From: Okapia johnstoni
Taxonomy: Eukaryota; Chordata; Mammalia; Artiodactyla; Giraffidae
Length of the DNA: 64,000 bases
Direction of reading: 5' to 3'
NCBI GenBank assembly: GCA_024291935.2
Contig: CM044312.1
Location: 48,614,001-48,678,000 of the forward strand
Shown here: piece after piece, positions 1 to 11,400 of the stretch
Numbering within the stretch: position 1 is the first letter of the stretch
How the letters are laid out: every line of letters starts with the position of its first letter
Program-made: the position numbers and the translations under genes
The notes under the pieces: model-generated
What the model saw: the letters and a program-made list of their open reading frames with translations, nothing else
The model's database searches: none
Told to the model about the DNA's origin: nothing

Positions 1-322
1 TGAGTGTAGCACTTTAAGAGCATCATCTTTTAGGATTTGAAATAGCTCAGCTGGAATTCCATCACCTCCACTAGCTTTGTTCATAGTAATGCTTCTCAAG
101 GCCCACTTGACCCCACACTTTAGGATGTCCGGCTCTAGGTGAGTGACAGCACCTTCATGGTTATCCAGGTTATTAAAATCTTTTTTTGTACAGTTCACCT
201 GTGTATTCTTGCCACCTCTTCTTAATCTCTTATGCTTCTGTTAGGTCCTTACTGTTTTTGTCCTTTATTGTGTCCATCCTTGCATGAAATGTTCCCTTGA
301 TATCTCCAATTTTCTTGAAGAC
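1..322 (-). mobile_element. BovB LINE fragment, cut by window edge
   Basis: Matches the same part of the BovB copy at 61265-61585, read on the minus strand: the stretch between the endonuclease and reverse transcriptase domains. It runs off the left edge, so its 3' end lies outside. Confidence 0.9.
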
Positions 323-330
323 ATATTTGT

Positions 331-392
331 CTTTCTTGGGTCTCCTGCATTGGCAGGTGGATTCTTTGCCACTGAGTTAACAGGTAAGCCCT
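331..392 (-). mobile_element. Bov-tA SINE fragment (tRNA-Glu head)
   Basis: CTCCTGCATTGGCAGGTGG and the following bases to GTAAGCCCT are the reverse complement of the tRNA-derived head of Bov-tA. It abuts the BovB fragment; the body is missing. Confidence 0.7.
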
Positions 393-397
393 ATTGT

Positions 398-1180
398 GGT
401 TTATAATAAGAAACGTATGTTTGGTCTTTAGTTTTTGGCACAGAGTTCCTAAAGTAATCATTGGAATTTCCTGTGCTTCAAGTGATCAAGATGTCTTTTG
501 TTATGTTAATAAGGCATCTGTTGAAAAGTGCCTAAAGATGGAGGTTCTGGTTGACAGTAGACCCTACCAAGTAGGGTTGGAACTTTCTTTCCTACCCCCT
601 CACCTCCTGGGAGGGGAGAGGGACTGAAGATTGACCTCAGTCACCCTTGGCCAATGATTTAATCAATCGTGCCCATTTAATGAATCTTCAAAGCATGGGG
701 TTTAGAAAGCTCTGGAGTTGGTAAATAGTGTTGACTGGGGAGAGTGGCACACTCAAGGGAACATGGAAGCTCCAAGCCTGTTCCCACATGCCTTGTCTTG
801 TGCATCGCTTCCATCTTGCTGTTCCTGAGTTATACCCTTGTATAATAAACCAATGACTGAGTAAGTAAAATGTTTCTCTTAGTTCTGTGAGCTGCTCTGG
901 CAAAGTAGTTAAACACAAGGAGGGGGTCGTTGGAATCTTCAGTCTGTAGTGGGTCCGTCAGTAGCACAAGTGACAACCTGAACTTGCCTCTGGTGTCGGA
1001 AGTGGGGGTAGGAAGCAGTCTTGTAGGACTGAGCATGTAGTCTGTGAGACCTGACACTATTTCCAGGTAAATTGTGTAGAACTGTAGGACACCTGGCTGG
1101 TGTCCAAGAATTTCTTGGTGGTGTGGAAAAAAATCACACATTGTAATTGGTGTCTGAATCATAGTGGTTCATAACCATTA
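398..1180. repeat. Unclassified old interspersed repeat, possibly LTR-like
   Basis: Non-coding intronic sequence with an internal AATAAA at 844-849 and a GGAGGGGGTCGT block at 919-930 that I associate with a dispersed mammalian repeat I cannot name. No reading frame of note. Edges are approximate. Confidence 0.35.
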
Positions 1181-1204
1181 ACATCTCACTTGTTAGAAAT
1201 AATA

Positions 1205-1630
1205 AATTAAAGAAAATATAGGGGCCATGATTAAAGAACAAAATTCAACTGAGTAAAATTTAGAGATCTTACTGGCTTTATTCAGCAGTTCATGAATTGA
1301 GCAGCATCCAGTCCATCCAGCAGATAGAAAGGAGCTGTGAAGAGCTGTACCAGACTAGAGATTTCTGTGGACCAAAGTGAGCAGGAACAAGGAAGTTACA
1401 GTGGGTATTTCCTGAATGGTTAAAGCAAGGTTACTTTTCTTATATGGAGCAAAGGGAAGTCTTGGAGCCAGGTCAGTAACTTGCGCTGAGCAGGCAAGCA
1501 CTGATTGGTTGACCTAGGCCTGCCTTTTCTGGGATGCCCAGCATAGAAACGTGGCTACATTTCTGGTTTGCTGATGTGAGGCTTAGCATGAGTGACTCCA
1601 TCTTGGGCCAAATCTGATAGCTTTAACACC
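1205..1630. repeat. Unclassified old repeat, possible LTR fragment
   Basis: The segment from AAATTCAACTGAG to the TCCATCTTGGGCC block looks like a dispersed mammalian repeat seen elsewhere, perhaps an old retroviral-type LTR in reverse. There are no genes inside. Unique intron sequence with nothing recognisable follows to 2257. Confidence 0.3.
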
Positions 1631-2257
1631 ACTAAGATGTGGTTACCATACTCTCTAATCTGAGGGTGGCCTGTTTTCTGAACAACTTATTAGTATCAAT
1701 ATCCAATATCACTCTGAGAAAGTGAAATGACTTGGAGAAAAAAACGATTTGATGCTCAAAAGAATTCCAGTTGGAAAAACCTATTAGACCATCTGTACTG
1801 AAAGCCGAAAAGCCCATTCTGAAAGCAAACAATGTGATATTTGGTTTCTAATGCTTCTGTTCTGGAAGCTCGATTTTTACTCAGAAAACGTTTCTCCATT
1901 GATCCCACTGGTCGTCAATCCATGTGACTCTGTTTGGTGTCCGCCACCCCTTATAGACTAGAAACTCCATGAGGGCTCAGTGCCTGACATATTGCTATCA
2001 TATAGAAGTTGTTGCCTTCAGCTGGAGTGGTGGGTGAGCATGAAGGGTGGGCTGAGGGTAAGGCTTGTGTATGGATAATAGATAAATTAGACTTGTTTAG
2101 TCTTTTTCTTTTATAACTGGTATGCATATTTGTCCAGCTAAATAGATAAGATGATTATTGTTGTTTTTTGGTGGATAAAACCTCTAAGACTATTCCACAA
2201 TTGGGCTCTTTCCTTTTTGACAAAGTAAAGGCATCTTCCACTCTGGTTGTTTCATAG

Positions 2258-2416
2258 GAGGGAATTGATGTGGGAACTCTGCTGAAATCAACCTGTAACA
2301 CTTTTCTCAAGACTTTGGAAGAATGCATGCAGATTGCAAACGCAGCCTTCACTTCTGAGCTGCTCTACCGCACGCCTCCAGGGTCACCTCAGCTGGCCAT
2401 GCTCAAGTCCAACAAG
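2258..2416 (+). CDS. PLEKHA8: PLEKHA8 exon, residues 146-198
   Basis: Acceptor TTTCATAG precedes it and donor GTAACA follows. The exon has 53 whole codons (phase 0 at both ends) and starts [12 protein letters not shown]. It encodes the helical, probably coiled segment just after the PH domain and ends in a Ser/Pro-rich stretch (TPPGSP). It contains GTG, not ATG, at 2270, so an open frame called from there is not a real start. The preceding exon is not found between 1 and 2257. Confidence 0.96.
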
Positions 2417-5400
2417 GTAACAGACCAGTTCAACTTGGCTTCAGTAGGGCATAATGGAAAGTTAAGAAAGTGATAGACTGAGCTACTATATAAGGAAGGC
2501 AACTGATGAGTTCCCTTTGGCAACTGTAGTGGACTTTCCTTTATGTGCCCTTTTATATCTGCCCTCAGTCCCTCATATCCACTCAGGTACTGTTGGCAGT
2601 TTTACCACCTAGACATGTCTCTCTTGTTCTGATGTAGCTGGCCTCTTTTCTCCAGCCTTCCTGTCCAGTGAGTCTTGTTGAGATTGGTGGTAACCTTGTA
2701 ACTAACTGCCTTCTGCCTACTCTTCCAGGCAGCCTACAGTATTTTTATTCATGCAGTGTAAACTGGACCACCTAAAACTTTTGGTGATTCCCTTGTTACC
2801 TACAGGTTAAAGTCAAAACGTCTTAGCTGCTTCCCACATCACCAACCTTTTTTTTTTTGGTCATAACCTGATTTAAACCTGTTAACTGCTTATGGCTCCC
2901 CCCACTTGTTTGGGCCATTTCTCAGTATCAAGAATGCCCTTCTCACATGTCTTTCCCTGGTTAGCTTTTACTCATCCTTCAAAATTTAATCTTTCCCTGA
3001 ATCCCTTAGTTGGGCTAAGAGTTCCTCTTCTACACATACCCCTGTTTTAGCCTCTGTCTGTATTGAAATTACCTTGAGGGCAAGAACTGTCTCGGTGAAC
3101 CTTTATACTTCCAGTGTTTGGTAAAATGCTGTAACATAGTTTGGCATTTAATAATATTGTAATGAGTGTAATTGTAATTACAAGAAAGCCAAGCATTTGA
3201 ATATGGTATTTAGGTCCTTCAAAAGACCATTTTCCTTTTTGTTGGAAATTTGGGTACCCTCATTTGAATAACTATGAAAGACTGGTTGGGTTCAGTGACT
3301 CCTTTCTTTTGGCAGGACCTAAAATGATTCCTCTTGAGTAGGGTAGTGTGTGTTATGATCATATTTACCACTCTCATATGGGATAAAACTCTAAATATAT
3401 TCTATTGGGAATTTTAACATGTGAACTTTCTTTTCTTTGCTTCTTTTAAAGATGAAACATCCTATTGTACCAATTCATAATTCATTGGAAAGGTACAGTA
3501 ACAGTTTTTGTTTTTTCTTCTTTCTAAAAATATAAAAAAAGGATATTGGTATTCCTTGTTTTTGTTTTTTTTTTAAAGAATATTTCTATCATGTGGTGGT
3601 TTTTCTCATAGTTTGAGATGATACCAAGGGAAACGGTGTCTGATTTTCCTCTTTTGGGTGACCCTGAAGCGATGCAAACTTTCATTCAACACTGACTACT
3701 AGTGAAGAGGTGTGCATTTCCCCAGGATATGGATCTCATGCATCTTGTCTAGTAACTTTTCATTTCTCTGGTGCCTGAGTGTTGGAACCTCCTCTCTTGT
3801 GGAGGAGCTGAGCATTGATGCAAGTGTGTTTCCCATGTAGCTCATGATAGCTCAGATGGTAAAGTGTCTGCCTACAATGCGGGAGACCCAGTTTCGATCC
3901 CTGGGTCGGGAAGATCCCCTGGAGAAGGACATGGCAACCCACTTCAGTATTCATGCCTGGAAAATCCCATGGACCGAGGAGCCTGGTGGGCTACAATCCA
4001 TGGGGTCGCAAAGAGTTGGACACGACTGAGCGACTTCACTTCACTTATCAGAAAAGACAGTGCTATTTTGTTTAAAAATAAAAAGATAGCTTTACAGGTT
4101 GGAAAAAGGATGTAATATCAAAATCTGAATTATTAGAAAAAAGTACATATTTACACAGTTGTGTTCCAGTTATTAAATAAGGTCTTTACTTGGCTATTAT
4201 TTCATACAAGCATTTACATATTTTGATATAGTCCATGTATCTGTCTTTTCAAGTTTTAATTTAACATTTCATCTCTTTATATACTGTTTGCTTCTTTAGT
4301 ACAAAGATTGTTCCTCGGTTTGGTTAACAATTTTCTCTTGATCTAAATATTTCTACAAGGAACATCTTGTTGATTTTTTTCCTTTTGAAGTATTTCATCA
4401 ATATATACTCATATTTTTAATTACTGAGTTGAAATATAGTGTGTTTTTACAAAACAAACGGTTTTTCTGGAATCACCACATATAGCTTGGACATTTTCCC
4501 TTTATTCTTTTTTTTTCCCTTTAATTTTATTAGTGTAATACTGGCAAGAAGACTGGAATGGATAGCCATTCCCTTCTCCAGGGGATCTTCCTAACCCAGG
4601 GGTCAAACCCAGGTTTCCTGCATTACGGGCAAATTCTTTACCATCTGAGCCACCAGGGAAGCCCCCTAGAAGAAACTGTCTTTGTTCTAATTTGACTGAG
4701 TTTAGTTATTTATAACGTGTTATGATTGTCCCTTAAGCAGAATCAGCTATTTCACTTGCATGTTGAATAGCCTTTTCTGTTACCCTGAAGAGCAACAGAT
4801 TCTCAGGATGTATTGTGTCTTCCCAAGTTTTTTCTGTCTTCCTGGACCACAACTTGTGGCTTCTGTCAGTTAATTGCTAGGCAAACAAATGGAAGTAGTC
4901 AGTGATTTGAGACCTGAGAATAGAAAAAACCTCCCAGGGAGAAGCTGAGGAAAGTGAGAAAAGGGTTAAATGTGGTACCTGTAGAAAAGTTGTTTGAAAA
5001 CCAGAGCTGTCAGTGAATATTTCCTGTTGCTGGTGGGGAGCAGGAAGTTTGAGTAAGCTTAGGGTACATAAAGAGCCATTCATGGTTTCTGAACTTCAAC
5101 CTGGAGTTAGGCCTGCTCCCAACACAGAAAGATACCTGTCTTGGAAGCAGGAGGGTGGGGTGAGAGATTTGGCTTGATTTAACAATTCTGTTTTTTAATC
5201 AGTGTTAAAAGAAGTTAGTAATTGTGAATCCTTCCCCCTAACCCTCAGAATAAGATCATCTGTGCAGTCTATTTATGACCAAGTAATTGGACTTTTTTCC
5301 TTTTAAAAAATTTTAGGCAAATGGAGTTAAACAGTTGTGAGAATGGAGCTTTAAATATGGAAATAAATGATGATGAAGAAATCCTATTGAGAAACAAGAG

Positions 5401-8400
5401 CTCCTTATGTTTGAAACCTGCGGAGACAGATTGCAGCATATCAAGTGAAGAAAATACAGATGATAATATAACAGGTAAAAACAAAAAAGATGTGAAGCAA
5501 ACTATTGACTAAAAGGATCGTGGGGGTTTGATTCATTATCCTTGATGTGATCCTTGATAGGGATTGACCTCAAAACAGTGTGCCAGGTAGCTCCTGAGGC
5601 AGATGTTGGTTAGATAACACAGGTCACATGACACATTCTGCCATCCCATCTGACCCCCATGTTGAGGAGGCAGAATGAAGAGGGATTTTCCCACTCGCTG
5701 TTCTTAGCTGTGATGTTCATGGGCTTCAGTGAGCTGTAGCTTTCTGTGCTGACTTTTTTAGAGAGTATGAGTGTTAGAGCTTTCTTAGAATTTCAGTCCT
5801 TTGAACATAGACTGTGATGTGACACTTAAGGGTCTGCGACATTATGGCAATTCAGTTTTCCATGCTCCTGATTTCTGATGAGGCCTGAGGATGACAGAAT
5901 TCACCAGCCACCATCAGATTTTCACCTGGCCTTTACTGTGTTCATCAAACCAAATTTCAAATTGAAGTAATGGCCTGTAGTTGAAAATGCTGCCCTTTTG
6001 GATTTACTATTTCAATGTCTCTAATCACTAAAACCAACTTCAGATCAGTCCATGACAACCATCTTAGAGCTTTTAATTGTGTTATAAGTAAGTATTAAAT
6101 AGTTTGAAAATAAAATTTTTTAGAAAGTTTCCTCCTCATCTCCTCTGGTGAGTGGGGGGAAGACAAGATGCATTTTTATAGCTGTTAATCTGCACCTAGC
6201 AATCCATATATCATTGAAGTCTTATCCTTTGAGTAAATAATAAAGACAGGAGAATTTCAGTTACAACAGTACTCTTGTTTATCTGACCCCGTAATTTTCT
6301 TCTAGGAATCTGTCCTCAGGGAATAGTCGATCTAAGGACAGGTATCTGTGGACAGGGATGACCTTTATGACGTTATGGTCACTTCTCATCATTCATGGTA
6401 GTTGTGTTCTATACAGTTACTGCAGACCCTAAACTAGCAAATATTGAACCGTTGCTCCTAGGGAAAACACATGGTTAGGTTCTTAAAAGCTTCCCAGGTG
6501 ACACTAGTGGGGAAGAACCCATCTGCCAGTTCAGGAGACGTAAGAGGCACGGGCTTGATTCCTGGGTCAGGAAGATCCCCTGCAGAAGGACGTGACAACC
6601 CTCACCAGTATTCTTGCCCGGAGAATCCCATAGACAGAGGAGCCTGGGGGGCTACAGTCTATGGTGTTGCAAAGAGTTGGACATGACTGAAATGACTCAG
6701 CACACACGCACATGTATAAAATAGATAACTAATAAACACCTACTGTATAGCACAAAGAATCTACTCAGTATTCTGTAGTGGCCTATATGGGAAAAGAATC
6801 TAAAAAAGAATGGATATATGTATATATAACTGATTGACTTTGCTTGTTTGCCTGAAACTAACACAACATTGTAAACCAACTATACTCCAATAAAAATTTA
6901 AAAAAGAAAGAAAAGAAAAAAAATCCCTCCTCCCAAAGGGAAATAAAAGACACTGTGTTTATATTGTTGACTCATTAACATTGAACCCACAGCATAGCGC
7001 TATAACTCATGCCTGAACAAAGCTTATCTTATATAAGCTTATATATTAAATAGCATGTGTTTTTCCATAAGGCACATCACAGCCTTCTTATGCTTAGAAC
7101 ACTAGAAAGCAGTACCCTTGGAGGGCCTTTTAAACAGCAAAATCAACAATGAAATGCACACAGATGCAAAAAACATGGCACTAAATAAACACATTTGTGT
7201 ACAGTATGAAAGGTGAAACAAGAAGGCAGTATCATCTTGTTTAGCCTCAGTTGGGAACCTGTGTGTGAGGTAACTCAAATTTTTTTACCACTCTGCACAT
7301 ATCTAGAATGACTGCAAGAATGCCATAAGCATTGATTTTAGTATTACAAATAAACTGCAACAGGCAAGCAAATCTGCAAAGATAAAATACACTAATAATG
7401 AGGCTCAACTCTATTTATAATACTAAAATTTTAGAAACCACCTAAATGCCCTCCACATAAGCATGATGCAGTATTATATGATCATTAAAATCATGTTTTG
7501 AAATGTATTGAGAGATATTGAAAATATTTATTCTATCAGTGAAAAGAAGCTGGATGAAAATCTACATATATTTAAACCCAATTTTGTGTGTGATGTGTAA
7601 TATTTCACTCATTGATTTTTCTTTCTTTATACTTTTCTGTGTTAGAAATGTTCAACAATGAATGTGTATATATATTAATCTTTGTAATATATAAAGGTTA
7701 CTAATAGGTATCTTCTGCTGTACAGTCCAAGGTGAAATTATGAAGGAAGATGGAGAGGAAAGCCTGGGAAATCATGACAGCGACCTGGCACAGCCTGAAT
7801 TGCACTCCACAAGTAGCTCTCCAGAATCCCGTTGGGAAGAAGACCAAGAAGTCATCCCAACTTTCTTTAGTACCATGAACACCAGGTATTCTCTACTCTT
7901 TCAAATCACTGACACTTGGATACCAGTCTTCCTCCTGAATAGAGATTGTGGCATACCATGTGTGTGCTTTATTGTTCACCTTGTCTGAAGCAGTGGATAA
8001 GAAGGACATGGATTGCAAGAATATACGCTGTCAACAAGTTTTACCTTGCTTTGGTGATTTATCTTTGGAAAGTGATTTTATTAGACTGTGTTATAATAGG
8101 AAAACAATCACTGGGTCATGTTTGTGAATAAGGCTAAATGATTTGTTCTCTGAGGGGCAGCTGTTTTCATGACTACCTCTGAACTGCAGAGCATGCTAAT
8201 GTTATATTTTCAATCTTTCCTCCTTTGTATCACTAAATTGTTTAGCTTTAGTGACATTGAACTTCTGGAAGACAGTGGCATTCCCACAGAAGCATTCTTA
8301 GCATCATGTTATGCTGTGGTTCCAGTATTAGGTAAGATTGCTAGATTTGCCTTAAATTCATTAGTCTCTGGAATCTGTTTCAATGCAGTTATTTTGTAGT

Positions 8401-11400
8401 AAAAATACACTGAACTATGTGTACAGTTAGATGACCCTTCTTATCTACCTCTTCATATCACCAGCCACATACAGTTAAAACTGTTAAAACCTTAAGCATT
8501 ATCACATATTTCCATTTCATTTCTAATTATGATTAATAATGATCCCAGAGCTGTGTAATGAAAAAAAGGGAATTCTGTTTTCTAGAAATCATATTTATGA
8601 CCAAAAGTGAAAGTATTAGTAGTTGAGGAACAGATCTTCAAATCCACTAGTAGTATGAAAATGGACATGAATTTGAACAAACCCTGGGAGATAGTGGAGG
8701 ACAGAGGAGCCTATCATGCTACAGTCCATGGGGTCCCAAAGAGTCAGACACAGCTTAGCAAGTGAACAACAACAATAACACTATGAAAAAGCATTTTACC
8801 ACCTAAAACATTTTTTCAGATTAAAAAACATTACATATATAACTTTAAGTTTAAATTCCATTGACTTTTTATAGAGCCAATAATACCAGGAATTGCTAAT
8901 GTGTTAAAGTTTACTGTAGAATCCATTTAATTATGTATCTTTTTTAAGTCAAAGTTTATTTTGCATAGCACTTAACTGTTATAATTTAATGAGTTTTGAC
9001 AAACACATCTACTGGTGTAATCCACTCCTCTATCAAGACAGAATATGCTTTCATTATCCCAGAATGTCCCCTAATCCAGTCAGTCCCCAAACTGTCACCC
9101 AGCCCAAGCAACTGTACTGCTTGCTGTCACTGTAGATTAGGTGTCAAGTTTTCATCTTTGTTGTTATGTCTATTAGTATCTCATTCCTTTTTATTGCTGA
9201 ATAGTATTCTGCTAAGGGAGTATACCCCAATTTGTTTATTCACTCTTCTGCTGATAGACATTTGGATAATTTCTTATTTGGGGCTTTGTTGTTGTTGTGT
9301 GGTCTGTTTTAAGTCATATCCGACTCTTTTATGACCCCAGGGACTGTAGCCTGCCAGACTCCTCTGGCCATGGAATTACCCAGGCAGTAAAACTGGAGTG
9401 GGTTGCCATTTCCTTCTCCAGGGGATCTTTCTGATCCAGGGATCGAACCCATGTTTTCTGCATTGACAGGTGGATTCTTAACCACTGAGCCACCAGAGAA
9501 GCCCCTGTTTGGGGCTATTATAAGTGAAATTGCTGTCAATATTTTTATGTCTGTGGGCACATGTTTTCATTTTTCTTAATAACTTAGAGTGGAATTGCTG
9601 ATTCATAGGGTTTATACCTCTAGTTTCGTAGAGTGGGTGTGCCGTTGTACACTTCTAACAGTAATGTATGAGTGTTCCGGTTGCTCCACATCCTCACTAG
9701 CACTTGATGGTGTCAGTGTTTTTGGTTTTAGCCATTCCTGTGAATGTCTAGTGGTATCTTGTGGCTTTAATTTTTATTTCCCCGATGACTAATGATGTTG
9801 AGCTCTTTTTCATATATCAACCATGACTGTCTCTTCCTTTGTGAAGTCTGTTCATATCTTTAATTTATTTTTAAAAGTTGGTTAGCTTTCTTTTTATTAT
9901 TGAGTTGAAAGAGTTCTTTGTGTGTTCTGAATAATGTTTCATTGTAGACATTCTCATTATGAATATCTCCCCCCAGACTATGGCTTGCTTGCTTCTTTTT
10001 TTAATGATGCCTTTTGAAGAGTGGAGTTTTTAATTTTCATTAAATTGATTTATTTGATTTCTTTTATAGTTAGTACCTGCAGTATCCTAAGAAATCTTTG
10101 CTTATCCCCAGGGTCATGAAAATATTCTTCTGTGTTGTCTTCTACACTCTTTATTTTTTATGGTTACATCGATGATCCATCTTGAAATTAGTTTTCTATG
10201 TGGTGTGAGGTAAGGGTTGAGATTCATTTTTTTTCTTTTCCTTTACCTTGTTGTTCAAGAACCATTTTTTTGTTGTTGTAAAAGCATCTTTTCCCTTTTA
10301 CGTTACTTGGCAGTTTTTTGAAAATCAGTTGACGCCGTAAGTGTGGATCTGTTTCTGGACTCTCTTCTGTTTCAATAATCTGTTTTTCATTACCCTAGAA
10401 TTATAGTATCTTAATTACTGTGCCTCAGTTGTAAGGCTTGAAATCAGATAATGTAAATCATCTTCTTCAAGGTGTTTGGCAATTCTAGGTCCTTTGAATG
10501 TCCATGTGAATTTTAGCTTTTCAATTTCTATTAAAAAGTCTGTTGGGATTCAGTTGAATCTGTAACCAGTTACTAGGAAATTGATACCTCAAACAACGTT
10601 GAGTCTTCTATGAATGTGTCTTCTATGAATACGCCGTATCTCTCCATTTACTTAGGTCTTTATTTTCACAGCAGTGTTTTGTATAGTGTAAAGATCTTAC
10701 ATGGCTTTTGAAGCCGCCCAGCTAGCTCAGTCGGTAGAGCATGAGACTCTTAACATATCTTTTGTTATGAATAGATTTTAAAATTTTATGTTTCTTTATG
10801 CTATCAGATGTATATCATTTTCTAATTGTTCATTAATAGCATACAGATACAGTTGACTTGTATATTGAATAGTTTTTTATAATCATGAATGAGTTAGTTT
10901 TACAAAATGTATTTTCTGTGTTTTTTGAAATTATCATTTTTTCCTGTACTTTTCCTGTAATAAATTACATTGTTTGGATGAATTTAAGCCTGCTGTCTTG
11001 CTGTTTCTACCATCTTGGCTACTTACTTTGTATTTGTCTCATATGTTTTTCCTTGTGTACTCCTTTCTTGATTTCTAGCCAATTGGTCAATTATTTTTTC
11101 ATATTCTATTTCACCTCCTCTTTTAGCTTTTTAGCTACCTTTGTTCCAGACTTTCTCTTGGATGAGTCAAGTATTTTAGAATTTTATTACATTTTGTCTT
11201 TTTAGCTATACTCTTTGTGTTATTTTTTTTTCTTTTAATTTGCTCCTCCAACAAAAATATTCAAGCTACTATATATAATTTTAAATGTTCTAGCAGGCAT
11301 GTTAAATATGTGAAGCAAAACAGATAAAGCTAATTTTAATAATGTATTTTATCTAACTTGGTATATACAATGTATCATCTGAACTTAGACTCAGTATAAA

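Larger units (their letters stand above)
8990..10900 (-). mobile_element. Old L1 (L1M type) 3' part, interrupted
   Basis: Minus-strand L1 ORF2 end and 3' UTR: CTGAATAGTATTCTGCTAAG, GTGGAATTGCTGATTCAT and a long T-rich run. It is split by a Bov-tA SINE at 9286-9507 and by a tRNA fragment at 10711-10752, so it is older than both. Ends are approximate. Confidence 0.75.

Noticed and set aside
3864..4115. Short plus-strand frame in Bov-tA (similar frames at 6471, 13992 and 29110)
   Set aside because: Translated SINE sequence; these peptides appear at every Bov-tA and are not genes.
7740..7988. Independent small protein from ATG at 7740
   Set aside because: It is the PLEKHA8 linker exon read through its donor site into the intron.
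10716..10752. A functional tRNA-Lys gene
   Set aside because: The T arm, box B and 3' acceptor strand are absent, so it cannot fold or be transcribed as a tRNA.
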